DNA of 64,000 nucleotides, taken from NCBI GenBank assembly GCA_037783545.1, contig JBBELK010000298.1, positions 2,356,001 to 2,420,000 of the forward strand. The letters are read 5' to 3'. The stretch is from Henricia sp. BOLD:AAB3569 (lineage: Eukaryota > Echinodermata > Asteroidea > Spinulosida > Echinasteridae). Below the pieces are notes generated by a model. It searched no databases, had not been told where the DNA came from, and saw only the letters and a list, made by a program, of their open reading frames with translations. Position numbers and translations under genes: made by a program. Positions 1-10,751 of the stretch are shown here, one piece after another (the first letter of the stretch is position 1; every line of letters starts with the position of its first letter).

Positions 1-402
1 GGGTCAAACAGTCAAGCCCATCTCATACCCCATAACAAAGACAAGGTGCCAACTCCTTTGACTGGGATCTGTTTACTTTAATGGGCAAAGGTGAGAACCC
101 TTGGTGTTTGAATACTCACTTCAGGAAGCTCTTTTGTTGCGCAGTATAATGCAACCAAAACTCCTGTTTACGCTCAACCGACTTTGCCAAAACAGACCTG
201 GGTCTAAATAATCCAGCATTTTCAAAGTGTAAACACAATGTGGATTAAAAAAAGTAAATAAGTTCCAAGTCTGATCTGCTTTTTAAAAATTCATTTTGGA
301 TGGGGTTTAAGCTGGCAAATGGTGGGTTGAACTCCGCAATCATTTTTGAACCAGCAGCAAGTGTACAAAATTCTTTTTATGAACTTGACGTTGTGTTTTG
401 TA

Positions 403-768
403 TTAAAGGAAGGGACAACACTTGTTTTTAATCAAAAATATTACCGATGTACATGCATAAACCTTCATGGGAATCAGAGAATCTTGTTTTCAACGTCGGC
501 AACACAATTAATTTTGATAATAAACTCTGCAACTAATGCAACTACGGTATGTGCTGTGCCATATTTTGAAAGGGATAATAATGTTGACCATGCAACGATT
601 GCATGGATGACATCAAGATTGATGCCTTGTTTCACACGCTGTGAAGTATGTAAAAATTTGTCCTGACTCATGCCCTGTCAAGTCTGATCGTCGAACTGCA
701 AAAGATGGCGACTTACATGAAGTGTACAGAGTTAGACAACCCTTTGCAAGTGTTGTCCTTTCCTTTAA
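403..768. mobile_element. TTAA-bounded TIR element, family A (366 bp)
   Basis: Both ends read TTAAAGGAAGGGACAACACT inward, almost perfectly inverted. TTAA at both borders fits piggyBac- or Kolobok-type targets. No transposase ORF. A second, inverted copy is at 24419-24665. Confidence 0.75.
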
Positions 769-1840
769 GGGGCTGCCCACAAAATAATCAACATTTTTTC
801 TGCCAGTACCATGAAATGCCAACAATTTACAGTGCATGTAAAGTCTTATGTGGTGTTCGACCTCCCCCTCCCCCTCCTACTCTTTGTGAAACTGTTAACA
901 ACTTTAGATGGCCTCTAATTTGCTAATCAGCAATATTAAAGGTAGCTGAAAGGTGTGCTAATACTGTACATGTACAGCAGAACACTTGAATGAACAATCA
1001 CCCGATAAAAAAAAGGGATAAATTTAGCAACCACAACTCCTTGTGTGGTGCTTTCACTTGATGATTCATCTGTCTTCCTGTCCAAACTTTGTATTTAAAG
1101 CTGCATATTCTGTGCGCAGTTATTGTGTACATGTACCAACTACACATACTGTCCATGTACAATGTAGGTACATTGTACGTTACATACTGTACGTATGGTA
1201 CTGTGCATCTAACAAATAAGTTCGTCATGCCTTTTGTGTGAATCGTGCATCTAATTTGCTTCTCTGTGATGATCTGTGTAAAACAGTCGGGAATGATTTT
1301 TCATCAAGTTTCTTCAAAAATATTTTTCTTGCATTATGAGGTCTCCATTCTCAGACACAAAATTTGCCAAATAACTAGGGCCTACTGAATCCACACCAGA
1401 TACATGGGGCCTTGAATGGAGCAAATCAGACTCCTGCTTAACGCACCCTGGATTGTTTTTTATGAGTTTCACTTTAGCGAGAGTTCAGTCTAAACATGCA
1501 TTTATAACTATAATTCTTGACATACAGTGTAACACACCAAACCCAACAAATTTTCTCAATTTTTGATGAGATTTTGTGATTGTAAAGACATTATTCATAT
1601 ATAGCTCTATCAGTATCAGTGTAACCATGGAGGTAGGAATTTTGTTAATAAAAATAAATGAATCATCTAGGCTATTTATTGGGGCAAGCCGGCCAAGGGT
1701 TTGGGACGTATCTTATGGGAGGGGTGGGTATAATAAGATCTCATTGAAAAGTTCCTCCCTCTGTAGGGATCTTTAAGCTCACGTGATAACCAATCCCAAT
1801 CAGTGAGGAACAACTGCACTACCGTGATTCGAGACCACCA

Positions 1841-1913
1841 GTTGGCCTCATAGCTCAATTGGTAGGGCGTCTGCACATTAAGCAGAAGGTCCACGGTTTG
1901 AATCCTGGTGGAG
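1841..1913 (+). repeat. tRNA-like SINE head
   Basis: An A box (TAGCTCAATTGGTAGGGC) and a B box (GGTTTGAATCC) lie at tRNA spacing, with near-complementary ends GGCCTCA and TGGAGCC. The T stem mispairs and the would-be anticodon ATT is not a usual one, so a SINE or pseudo-tRNA is more likely than a functional tRNA. Confidence 0.5.
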
Positions 1914-2672
1914 CCAAGTTGTTTTCCACTGCATCCAGATTTCCCAAACTCAGAGACATATTTTTGTCCACATTTCTAAAAAAGAGTGAGAAATACATGA
2001 AAAACTGATTTAAGGAACAAATCCTGTTCAAAAGTAACTCTATCCCACTGTCACCAACATGGATAAACAATCCAATCACAGATATTTTGTAATGCAATTC
2101 CTTCCTTGATATCTCATTCCCCTATGGCATGTGCTTGGTTTACATAGCGCTTGTCCCTATTTGCACATATGGATAAGTGTGTTTACGTACATTGATACCA
2201 TTTCCATAGTGTGTGGTCCGAAGCTTTTGTTGTCAGTGCCCATGACAACCACTTTGCACATGTATTATACACAAAACCAAAACCTGGACACTGGTTCAGG
2301 GGTACATGTAGGCATGCATGCAACATTCAAAGTGCCTTTGTTATTTAATCTCATATTGAGGGGATTTGTACCTCCAAGGTGGCACTTGATTGCCGACTGG
2401 ATAACTCAGGCAATTGATCCATTTTAAGTTGATAATTCAATATGAGCCTATTGTACACGTGTGTATTATACAAGGCAACGCATTGTGCTCATTGTCCCGG
2501 CTGCTTCCGGGACTGTGTGGCATTTTACACAGCGGTCAAATTCTGACCAACAGTCAAAAACATTCAGGGTGTCAAATCAAAATTTTCACTGTCGCTGCCC
2601 TCATAGTTAAAACTTGTTTGCTTTTGAGAAAGCATTTGTTTCAGTACAAGAAAAAACTATGAATTGTAGGTT

Positions 2673-2951
2673 AGGGCGACAAATCGTGTGTAAAAAAGGT
2701 ATATTAGGGCGACCTGCTCAATAGGGCGACATTTTGGTGTCGCCCTAATATTGTTGAGTTTAAAATTAAATTTTTTAGGTCAAAAACCATTTTTTTTAAA
2801 TCGAGAACCATTTTTATTAGGTCTGGAACCGATTCTCTTCGGTCTGGAAGCATCTCCGGAAGCTTTGGGTAAAAAAATAAGGTGTCATTTTGAGTGATTC
2901 TTGCCGAAATTTCGGTGGTCTCCGGCGAGAGTCTTGCCGAAATGTCGCCCT
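2673..2951. mobile_element. GGGCGACA-ended fold-back element
   Basis: Starts TAGGGCGACA and ends TGTCGCCCTA; extra GGGCGAC/GTCGCCC copies near 2715-2750 make internal hairpins. A relative is at 20399-20576. Confidence 0.55.
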
Positions 2952-2975
2952 ATTGCGTCATTCAGCGTTCTTTAA

Positions 2976-3260
2976 ATAATTAATATTATTATATAAAATG
3001 AAGCTTTTGTGGATACCGTGCGTTCCTGATACTGTGCAGCACTAGAACCCCAATCCGATTAGGTGCACCAAAGCACACGCATACGCACGCGACGTGCATC
3101 AAAAGAATGTACTGTGCGTGTGCCTAACAAAAAAATACTGTACAACAGTAACATGCACATGTAGTTTTCAACACTAAACATACAAAAATCTTGCAGAAAT
3201 CTTTTAAAACAAAGAAATTAAGTATAAGCTTCATTTTATATAACAACAATAATACTATTG
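2976..3260. mobile_element. AT-rich fold-back element
   Basis: The left arm TTATATAAAATGAAGCTT (to 3006) is the inverse of the right arm from AAGCTTCATTTTATATAA at 3226. A single arm of the same kind occurs at 28745-28778. Confidence 0.55.
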
Positions 3261-3920
3261 GATGTCTTGTTGGGTGATACGAGAATATACCGCACTCGTC
3301 ATGAAAATACCAAACTCGCCTTCGACTTGTTCATTATTGTCATGATTCGTGCGGTGTATTCACATATCACCCTCAAAGCCATCCAATATACCGGTATAAA
3401 TATCAAATTCAGACACACTACAATATTCAATTTATCCAGACACACTACACATAACACGTGTACATGTACATTAATCCATATCAATCACTCTTGTACTGTA
3501 TTAAACACTAACTCCAGGGAGAATATTGCGCAAAACGTACACTATTCATTCGGTTGCGTATATACATGTAGGCATGTATTTGTTTTTTTTGTGCACAAAC
3601 AAAATATGAAATATTTAGCACATTATTCGACATTTCCTTGGCATCAACCTGTTATAAGATTTTTGACCAAAAGATAATTTTAACCAGTCTGAAGAGTGAG
3701 AAATTGGATTAAACATTGCATTTTTGTTAATTTTTCACCCAGAAGCTATTCTGTGTAACAGCTGGAATAGCATTCCTGCATGCACTGTTGCATTCACATG
3801 GAAATTTGAACACCGCCAGAATTAGTTAATTAGTTACATGCTGGAAAGTAGACACGCTCTGTCTAGTTGTTAAAAAGAACCTGTTTAAAAATATTGTAGT
3901 TGTCATAATCAAAACTCATT

Positions 3921-3999
3921 CCACCCACCCCACCCCCATCACCCCTCCCCCTCCCCCATCACCCCCCCTCCCCCCCCCCATCACCCCCCCTCCCCCAAA
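3921..3999 (+). repeat. C-rich low-complexity tract
   Basis: Runs of five to eleven C separated by A, T or ATCA. The G-rich complement could form quadruplexes. Similar tracts are at 14487-14531 and 57768-57816. Confidence 0.8.
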
Positions 4000-4084
4000 A
4001 GTATCTTTGCATTAAATACATTTCACAATTAAAACGGGTACAAAATGAAATACACGTAGTGGTAACACAATGATAAATTCCTAC

Positions 4085-4110
4085 ACATGTACATGTACAT
4101 GTACATGTAC
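4085..4110. repeat. TACATG tandem run
   Basis: About four copies of the self-complementary hexamer ACATGT. TACATGTA words occur throughout the window. Confidence 0.85.
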
Positions 4111-4558
4111 TGAAATAAGCAGCAGTGTTGAAGTTACAGTGATGAGGTACCGCAGGTATCGTACAGTATACCGGTACATGTAGGCCTACATGCTTACTGC
4201 TAATTCCATTTGTGCCGCTGTTTTGATAATTATACAAGAAGTAATTAATTAACCGATGAGTAATGAATAACGGCAGAAAACTGGCACGACAGGGAATTTG
4301 GACATTGCACCAGCGATTTTGACAGTTGTCTGGATTGTAAATTAAAGCCTGGATTTTCAGCATTTCGGTCGACAGTTTCGTTTTGTGGTAGAATTCACAT
4401 TTCGGCATACTGGTACATTTTGGACATTATTTTGCTTTTATTGGTGAATGTTCAACTGTTCAACTGTTCAACTGAATGTGATGCATGTCTTCAAATGAGA
4501 AAGGATACATGTTCCGTTTACATTTGGTGTTTGTTACTGAGAAGTCGTGGGTGTTCAA

Positions 4559-4636
4559 ATGACAGTCAGTATGGGTAATACCAAAGGCGTGCCCAAAAAG
4601 GCATTTGGCCTCTCGGATCATGTCAAGAATATCCGT
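4559..4636 (+). CDS. RIMBP: RIMBP exon 1 (first coding exon)
   Basis: The exon encodes MTVS followed by MGNTKGVPKKAFGLSDHVKN and IR, then a donor GTAAGT at 4637. An in-frame TGA lies a few codons upstream of the ATG at 4559, so translation should start here. A second in-frame ATG at 4571 is an alternative start. The segment is basic, with no signal peptide or membrane span, as expected for a cytosolic scaffold. It has no recognised domain and the vertebrate N-terminus is not conserved, so its membership of the gene rests on the matching phase, the good donor and its position 602 bp before exon 2. An upstream non-coding exon cannot be excluded. Confidence 0.6.
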
Positions 4637-5238
4637 GTAAGTTCACACTTTTGCTGTTAAATTTTGTAACTGTAATTAACAAAGTACTTGCACAGTACAA
4701 GGGCAACATACTGTAAGTGGTATTCCCATTGGACTTTTTTGTTAAACTACCGTGGATGTGCGGTACATGTAGAATTACAAAATTGAGTCCAATGGGGACG
4801 CACGGAGAACTAGCATCCCTGCCAAGTTTTTGCGACCACGATGTAAAACTTATAAGGCCAAGAGGGGCCACGGAAACTTTCCGCTTAGCTGTGGTAGTTT
4901 TACAGGGCTGTATTTAGTCTAGTGGAAACAGTTTTTCCCAGTAAAAACTAACATTACCCTGGAGTAAACAATGAGCTCGCACAGGAAAAGTTTACTGCAT
5001 GGTTGCGTTAACTTTCCACATGGGCACTGAAGACAAATGGCAAATGGGAACACACGGTAAGATTACATGTACATGGAGTATTTTCTTTTTGCTCCCACAG
5101 GATCATGGTGAAAAATTAAACCTAATAGGAACATAAACTAAAGACAGTTGTCTCTATTTCCTTTAAGAAGTTCCTGCCTCCTGATGTGCCATACAAATAA
5201 AGACACACGTAACTTTTATTGTCTCTTGTCTCTTTCAG
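4637..5238 (+). other. intron 1
   Basis: GTAAGT to TTTCAG, 602 bp. I see no repeat element and no further exon in it. Confidence 0.55.
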
Positions 5239-5367
5239 GAAAATCACCAACCCAAATCTGAAACAACTCTGAATAGACTTGGGAGAGATGAGCTGGAACG
5301 TTTGGTTGCCAGGGATGCCAGGCAACAAGAGAAAATAACAAGTCTGGAAACGGAAAATGAAGAACTG
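5239..5367 (+). CDS. RIMBP: RIMBP exon 2, start of coiled coil
   Basis: The acceptor is a good pyrimidine tract ending TCTTTCAG at 5238 and the donor is GTAAAA at 5368. The 43 codons are in phase 0 at both ends. The product runs from ENHQPKSETT to TSLETENEEL and is rich in Glu, Arg, Gln and Leu in heptad-like spacing from about residue 14, so a short coiled coil is likely. The ending resembles the leucine-rich, ETEN-type segments that precede the conserved coiled coil of TSPOAP1, but that likeness is weak by itself. The exon is assigned by phase and by its place between exons 1 and 3. Confidence 0.65.
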
Positions 5368-5530
5368 GTAAAAAAAAAGCAGTGCTGTTAATTTCTGGAT
5401 ACAAATAAAGATTGTTGGTAAATTTTAATAATTGACACATTTCAGTTTTAGCTGAGGTAGAATATGTCACATTTTGCAAAAGTTTGACCTTTACCCTTAT
5501 GCATGAAAATAAATTCCAGACAGCAGTATA

Positions 5531-5829
5531 TAGACCTTTATCACGGTGCGGCCATCTTCCCTTTTCTCCTATTAAAATGAACGTAACCAAAGCGAGGCTT
5601 GCAGAAAAAATAGTTTGGTCCTGTTTTGAAATTGTTCATTGTGTGCATCACAATGGCACACGCGTTGCGCGATCAAGAGAGCTGCGCGACCAAGAGAGCG
5701 CGCAGTGTGGACAGTGATTTTCAACGGTAGATTACACGCGCTATCGCACGGTAGCGCAGACGCACTGATCGTGCCCGACACCTACTATGGGGAACAAGAC
5801 AAAGATGGACGCACAGTGATAAAGGTCTA
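5531..5829. mobile_element. TIR element with TA border (299 bp)
   Basis: Ends TAGACCTTTATCACGGTGCG and, inverted, CGCACAGTGATAAAGGTCTA. TA borders fit Tc1/mariner-type insertion. A copy is at 15618-15887. No ORF of a transposase. Confidence 0.65.
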
Positions 5830-5939
5830 TTGTCATATACTGCTTGCATTGCAATTTGGCTGAACTAATGCCAGCTAAAACTCATTTTAAAATAAATCGT
5901 GCAAGATTTTGGATCAAAAAATCCTGCAAAGTATTGTTA

Positions 5940-6185
5940 GTTGCCAGGATACCTGGGTCTAAACATTTGCTGGAAAATATCCGTTACTTAAAGGCACAGG
6001 CTCGTCAATGCATGGTGAGGCCAAATTCGTGCCACGAAATACGCAGCTCCATGCCTTTGCTATGGAGCTGTGTATTTCGTGGCACGAATTTGGCCTCACA
6101 CGCGCATTGACGAGCCTCTGCCTTTAAAGTAAGTGCAGGGAAACAGTTCACTGGTTTTAGTGTAGACCCAGTAATCTTGGCAACA
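5940..6185. mobile_element. TIR element interrupted by a TTAA element
   Basis: Left GTTGCCAGGATACCTGGGTC and right GACCCAGTAATCTTGGCAAC are inverted. Relatives without the insert are at 41448-41556 and, weaker, 60311-60426. Confidence 0.65.
5988..6127. mobile_element. TTAA fold-back, family B (140 bp)
   Basis: TTAAAGGCACAGGCTCGTCA at the left and its inverse at the right; almost the whole element is one hairpin around 6050-6062. Inserted within 5940-6185. Other copies: 11144-11236, 17583-17745, 44584-44694. Confidence 0.75.
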
Positions 6186-6367
6186 AACAAATTTGTACGT
6201 TTTCACTTCAGTTACTTATTAACGAAAAGAACGTTTTTCACATGTAGGTATTTCCTGCATCTGATTCTAAATTACCCTGGATCTGCACTGCCACTCTTAA
6301 CTTGGTTTATGGTTGCAATTTAACACACTCTTTTGCATGCACTTTTAATTTTGTTTGCTTAATTTAG

Positions 6368-7342
6368 CCGGATCCCGCCGACAATTTTGCACTTGTACTT
6401 GCACCGAATTTTGCCAAGGTTTTTGTCACCCAGGGTGAAAGGTCACCATCCCAACCCCCTTTGGACTCGCTCGACACCCCCGACAACACTGCATGCGGTA
6501 GTTTTGACCACCGTCAAAATTCACACACATTTATTAAGGAGTTAGACACTGGGTTTGCACATGAAGCACAGGCTTGCACGGTTATAAACCCTGTACTCCC
6601 ACCCTTAAGAGATTTTGAAGTTTTGCACACAGAATGCAAAGAATTAGTTGAACCTGCGTGTGTGAAGGATTCCACCACAGATTTTGAAACCAATACAGAA
6701 GACCGTTTGAATGTGGATTCAACTCCTGAAGTGACTCTAAACTCGATTCTAATTGGCAGTACGGGTACGTTACTGCCGCCATCGCAATCCCAAGACGATT
6801 TCTCTATCACTGCTATTGATAGCACTGCCGACGAACTTCTACTGCCGACTTTGAATAGTTTTGTCGTCGAAAAATCAATTGCTGGAACGGAAACTTTAGA
6901 CGGCCAAGACGACCTCAAACTTGATTCTGAAGCCGCGCCTACTTTTGTGTATGATGGCAATTCTCCAGACAATAATACGACTCTCACCACGCCTGTTTTA
7001 GACATTGAAGATGCCTTTTTTATAGGTGGTTTATCTGAGAACTTATTGACTTTAACTTCTTTGGAGTCGGCTAAAGGGCCAGCCGTACAAGACAAAGACT
7101 CGATTTCGGAGATGGCTGTTCTCCATGATGCAAAGCGCATAGGATCTGATGCAGGACACAGACCGACAGCGGAACTTGCCACTGATTCGCAGTGCTCTGA
7201 TGCGTGTGTGAACACAAGAAACTTTGATTGTGGGGAGACTACGCTTGCTTCTGCACCTCCTGTTGATAAGGTGTTCGTCGCCGTGTCTGACCACGGGGTA
7301 GTGAACGGGGAGGACCAAAATGCAAAACTGGCAGATGACATG
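6368..7342 (+). CDS. RIMBP: RIMBP exon 3, long acidic low-complexity exon
   Basis: This is the longest open stretch in the window: 325 codons from acceptor TTAATTTAG at 6367 to a donor GTACTA at 7343, phase 0 at both ends. It has no ATG near its start, as expected for an internal exon. The product is rich in Asp, Glu, Ser and Thr with repeated short DSTAD- and TPVLD-like stretches, has few aromatic residues and no recognised domain, so it is probably disordered. I know no counterpart of this length at this place in vertebrate RIMBP proteins. The donor is weak at positions +3 to +6. GTGTTC near 7270 and GTAGTG near 7300 are in the same phase and could be used instead, shortening the exon slightly. 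An overlapping minus-strand ORF (6514-7401) is judged a shadow. Confidence 0.7.
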
Positions 7343-8962
7343 GTACTATACATGTACATATATCGAACAACGAAAGAAATGCAAATTTTCAGTTTAATCA
7401 AATTTGAAACATTTCCTTTGTAATTAACACCCGTTTAATACTGGCGCACCAGAGTCGCGCCGAACTAAATTATCTCAGAAATTTGAATTAAGTTCGACGT
7501 ATGAAACAATTTGGAGCGACTTAATTGGTTCGCCAGAAGTCGAAAGATCAACTGTTCCAGTTGGTCAGAACGACTGAAGAGGGACTTGGTTTCAGACGTC
7601 GATCTTTAGTGTGCGCACGGCTCGCATTACGATCACCTGTCTGAAACCATGGCCCTTTTCCAAATCTCGACTTCGTCTCCGTCTTCGACTTCAACTTAGA
7701 CCTTTCGCAAATACTGCTTGAGTGAACTTGGACAAAAGACAGAGCTGCAATGTGGGAAGGTTGTTGGATCGCTATACTTTCCACATTGCAGTTCTGTCTT
7801 TTGTGCAGGAGTATTTGCAAAAAGGTGTATGGCCACATGGAGCCGGAGACGGAGACGAAGCCGAGATTTGGAAAAGGCCCCAAATTTTAATCGGAAAACA
7901 ATTAGTTCGGTGCGACTCTGGTTCGCCAGTATGAAACGGGTGAAAGTTGACATCAAAATATTCACATAACAGCTTCCTTAAATTTTCACTGTTGAATTGA
8001 CTGCTTTTTTTTTCAATCAAAAAATGGAGAAAATATCTGCATTTCTTGTTGTTCGGTATTCTTCTTCTTGTCGTATGATCCCCTAAATGGATTATGAGAT
8101 TAGCCAACCTAAGTCATTGCCCTGTATCCATCTCGGAGGTTCTTAAGCATGGCCTGAAGTGCGAGAGAACAGGAAGAAATACTAAATTTAAGAGGTGGGA
8201 AGAAACTCCACTCGTGAACGTGTGGTGAAAACCCATGGAATCAAGCAGGTATATAAAACCCGATCCAAATTCTGTACCCAAACAGGATTCGAACCTTTCT
8301 GCCACCTTCTTTATTACTTGTTTAATTATACCTGCTTTTTGCTTTGCTGCTGAACTTCAAAAAATGCTGAGCATGGACAAAAGTTTCTGTGTAAACTTAC
8401 ATGAATAATTGACCGTATTATTGAATGCGTGAGGACGCTGTCAAACACAAAATGTGCTATGCGCGCACTCATTCCAAATGTTTCTTATCTAGCTTTTAAT
8501 GGAAATCTCTGTCCGTGCCAGCAGCCCGGGACCCGCACTACACGTACGCGACTTTCCCCCATTCTCCCCCCAAGTCAACCCCCAGTTTGAGTGCCCTCAC
8601 ACGTTCAGAAATACGCTCTATTGGGAGACGAAAATGCCTATAACCTAGCTTATAACAGTCATACAGTACGGTACTGAATTGGGTAAATGTGATGATTATA
8701 AATGGCTTTTTCACGCTTGCTGCAAAGCCTCTTCTCGAGCATGTGCCCATTTCCCTTGTACATTCGCATCTAACTCCCACTACCATTCTAAATTACCCAA
8801 AGAAACAAGATTAAACGATTATCCTCGACTCGAAGATAAGAAAACCTACACTCTGCACATAGTGCATACTGTATATGAATATGCCTGCATGAATATCCTG
8901 TGCATTCGTTACTCCTTGCATGTATTTCTGTTTTCCTTATTTCCCGCATGTGCCCTCTTTAG
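7343..8962 (+). other. intron 3
   Basis: Holds the fold-back 7428-7942. The stretch around 7995-8060 resembles 36480-36545 (same T-run with a TTGACTGCTT-like start). At 8275-8300 a reversed B-box-like GGATTCGAACC suggests a SINE trace. The rest has no recognised feature. Confidence 0.5.
7428..7942. mobile_element. long fold-back element (515 bp)
   Basis: Left CACCCGTTTAATACTGGCGC is inverted at the right (to GCCAGTATGAAACGGGTG), followed by a second matched pair CCAGAGTCG/CGACTCTGG and an inner CCTTTTCCAAATCT hairpin. Relates to 24018-24114. Confidence 0.65.
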
Positions 8963-9136
8963 CCCAGTGATAAAGCTGAGGCCATCCTCACATCTGTCGT
9001 GAGTACTGGTGCCTGGTCTGTCAGGGGTTCTGACAAGGCATCTGACTCGGATATCGGTCACCAGCAGGAAAGTAAAACGAAGCAGGTAGATGGAGGCGAT
9101 TCCTTGAACAGAAACGCTGATGGAGAACAGAACATG
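8963..9136 (+). CDS. RIMBP: RIMBP exon 4
   Basis: The acceptor is TGCCCTCTTTAG ending at 8962; the donor is GTATTA at 9137, followed by an in-frame TAG if read through. The 58 codons are phase 0 at both ends and encode PSDKAEAILTSVVSTGAWSV followed by a polar Asp/Gln/Lys/Ser-rich stretch ending DGEQNM. The composition continues the acidic, probably disordered character of exon 3. Exons 3 and 4 both end in an ATG codon directly before a GTAYTA-type donor, so the two weak donors look alike. No domain is recognised. This exon could be skipped without a frame change. Confidence 0.6.
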
Positions 9137-9302
9137 GTATTATTTGAATAGGCGTGCCTGGGGCAATTTTACATGTAGATGTCTTGATATGCTAAAAAGA
9201 ACCACTGTAAAACTTTAATGTTGAGTTACATTGTATATTACCACATTAAAGAAACATTTCATTCAGCACTGCATGTCTTTTAAGTTTTGCATGGCATTTT
9301 CT

Positions 9303-9723
9303 AACGGTAAAAGGGGGTATTTTGGCAACACAGACCATATTTTCCAGAAAATACCTTTGTCTGGTCTCAAAATAAAAGAAATAAGTTTCAGTTGTTCTGA
9401 AGAGATAACTTAGGCCCAAAAAGGGTTACAAATAGTGTGACAACATGCCTTTCTAAAAACCCTGTGTACTAATTTCCAATATACCGGTACGCTCGTAACC
9501 GGGACGGACACTTAAATGTGTTACATTTAAAAAAAATAAAAAAAACCCAACACATAAATGTGTTACATTTTAGGCCTTCCCGGTTACGAGCATATATTGG
9601 AAATTTAGTCTCTTCAGAACAACTTAAACTTATTTCTTTTATTTTGAGACCAGACAAAGGCATTTTCTGGAAAATATGGTCTGTGTTGCCAAAATGCCCC
9701 CTTTGTATACCGTGGAAAGACTC
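9303..9723. mobile_element. fold-back element, family F
   Basis: Arms run from AACGGTAAAAGGGGGTATTT to AAATGCCCCCTTTGTATACC; the centre has TAACCGGGACGGACAC and its inverse around an AT-rich loop. Copies at 48798-49035 and 58045-58306. Confidence 0.7.
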
Positions 9724-10108
9724 AAATATGACATATGGTGTACGTGTAGAGTACCAGTCAAGTTTGAGTTCATCTGCTGAAAACGAACAATTTTTCCTAA
9801 TTGTCAAAATATTACTCCATGTAAGTTTCTCTAGGTCACTTCAAAAGTAAATATATACTTTTTGAGGTGTTAAAAGAAACTTGCCTACCTTAATTTTCAG
9901 CAGGTGCTCTCAAACATTTAACTGGTACAGTAACTACCTGCACCTTCACACACACCCCCACCCCCACCCCCCACCCCCACCCCCACCATTTTCTCAATAA
10001 ATGCACCGGACAGTTGTAATTTTCTCATGTGTTGAAAGGGTATACAAGATTGTGCTTGCAAATAATGGAAAGTTTAAACCATTCTGTGGATATGCCTAGA
10101 TACATATA

Positions 10109-10335
10109 CAATTGAAGTCAGAAGTTTACTTACATGTACACCACTACCATCATCATCCAAAATGGTATACAGGACTATCCGAACCATCGCAAGGTGTGCA
10201 AGCTATGTTTTAAGTACCGGTACTGCATGCACGTAAGGAATTCCACAAAATCAAAAACTTAGTAAAGACTGTTACAAAAATCCAGTTTTAACACTCAGTT
10301 GCATACATTTGTATTTATACTTCTGACTTCAACTG
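10109..10335. mobile_element. Tc1/mariner-like MITE with Sleeping Beauty-like ends (227 bp)
   Basis: The left end CAATTGAAGTCAGAAGTTTA and the inverted right end CTTCTGACTTCAACTG are flanked by TA (10107-10108 and 10336-10337). These ends are very close to the known TIRs of Tc1-like elements such as Sleeping Beauty. No transposase ORF, so non-autonomous. Confidence 0.75.
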
Positions 10336-10592
10336 TATGAGTAAAGTTGGGCCTTATTTTGGAAATTTTATTGGATACTGTGTACGTAAATTAAATTCAT
10401 ACAGTTTTATCAGTTACACTTTTGTTAGTGCTAAAAATTGCCAATACACGTATAGTATAAATAAATTCAATCAAAGTTAATAAATTATTTAAACTAATTA
10501 GACAAACTTGCTCCAAGAGAGAAACAAACATTTTGCACAGTGATTTATTTATATAATGTATTTTTCATTTGGAATGTTTTTCTCTAAAACAG

Positions 10593-10730
10593 CGGCAGAA
10601 AGTTGAAGAGCTGATCGAAGAGAGAAAACCCACCTTAGAACGCATTGACAAACTGAAGAAGCGCAATGTTGAGCTCTCAGTGATGGCTAAACGGCTCGAG
10701 GAGAAGGCTAAGCAGCTACAGATACAAAAG
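10593..10730 (+). CDS. RIMBP: RIMBP exon 5, conserved coiled-coil block 1
   Basis: The acceptor is TTTTTCTCTAAAACAG ending at 10592 and the donor is GTCAGT at 10731. The 46 codons start RQKVEELIEERKPTLERIDK and contain KLKKRNVELSVMAKRLEEK. This second part matches the TSPOAP1 coiled-coil segment with RLKRKNAEL and AKRLEERA at the same spacing, which is the main reason for the family call. The product is almost wholly heptad-patterned helix. A fold-back element begins 22 bases past the donor (10752), unusually close to a splice site. Confidence 0.85.
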
Positions 10731-10751
10731 GTCAGTCTTGAGCTCCGTTCT

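Larger units (their letters stand above)
1..4558. other. 5' flank of the gene
   Basis: No coding exon was recognised. The stretch holds a TTAA-bounded element (403-768), a tRNA-like SINE head (1841-1913), a GGGCGACA element (2673-2951), a fold-back (2976-3260), a C-rich tract (3921-3999) and a TACATG run (4085-4110). The promoter of exon 1 should lie in the last few hundred bases, but no TATA box or other clear core element was identified. Confidence 0.5.
5368..6367 (+). other. intron 2
   Basis: 1000 bp. It holds the 5531-5829 TIR element and the nested pair 5940-6185 / 5988-6127; the remainder shows no feature. Confidence 0.6.
9137..10592 (+). other. intron 4
   Basis: Holds the fold-back 9303-9723, a C/CA-rich tract (9947-9990) and the Tc1-like element 10109-10335. 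10340-10590 is AT-rich with nothing recognised. Confidence 0.55.

Noticed and set aside
1841..1913. Functional tRNA gene
   Set aside because: A and B boxes are present but the T stem mispairs and the anticodon would be ATT. A SINE head fits better.
3959..4408. 149-codon minus-strand ORF ending in Gly-rich sequence
   Set aside because: It is driven by the C-rich tract and TACATG run; no conserved motif.
6514..7401. 295-codon minus-strand ORF
   Set aside because: It is the antisense of exon 3, whose + strand frame has splice sites and matching phase. The minus frame is open because of biased codon composition.
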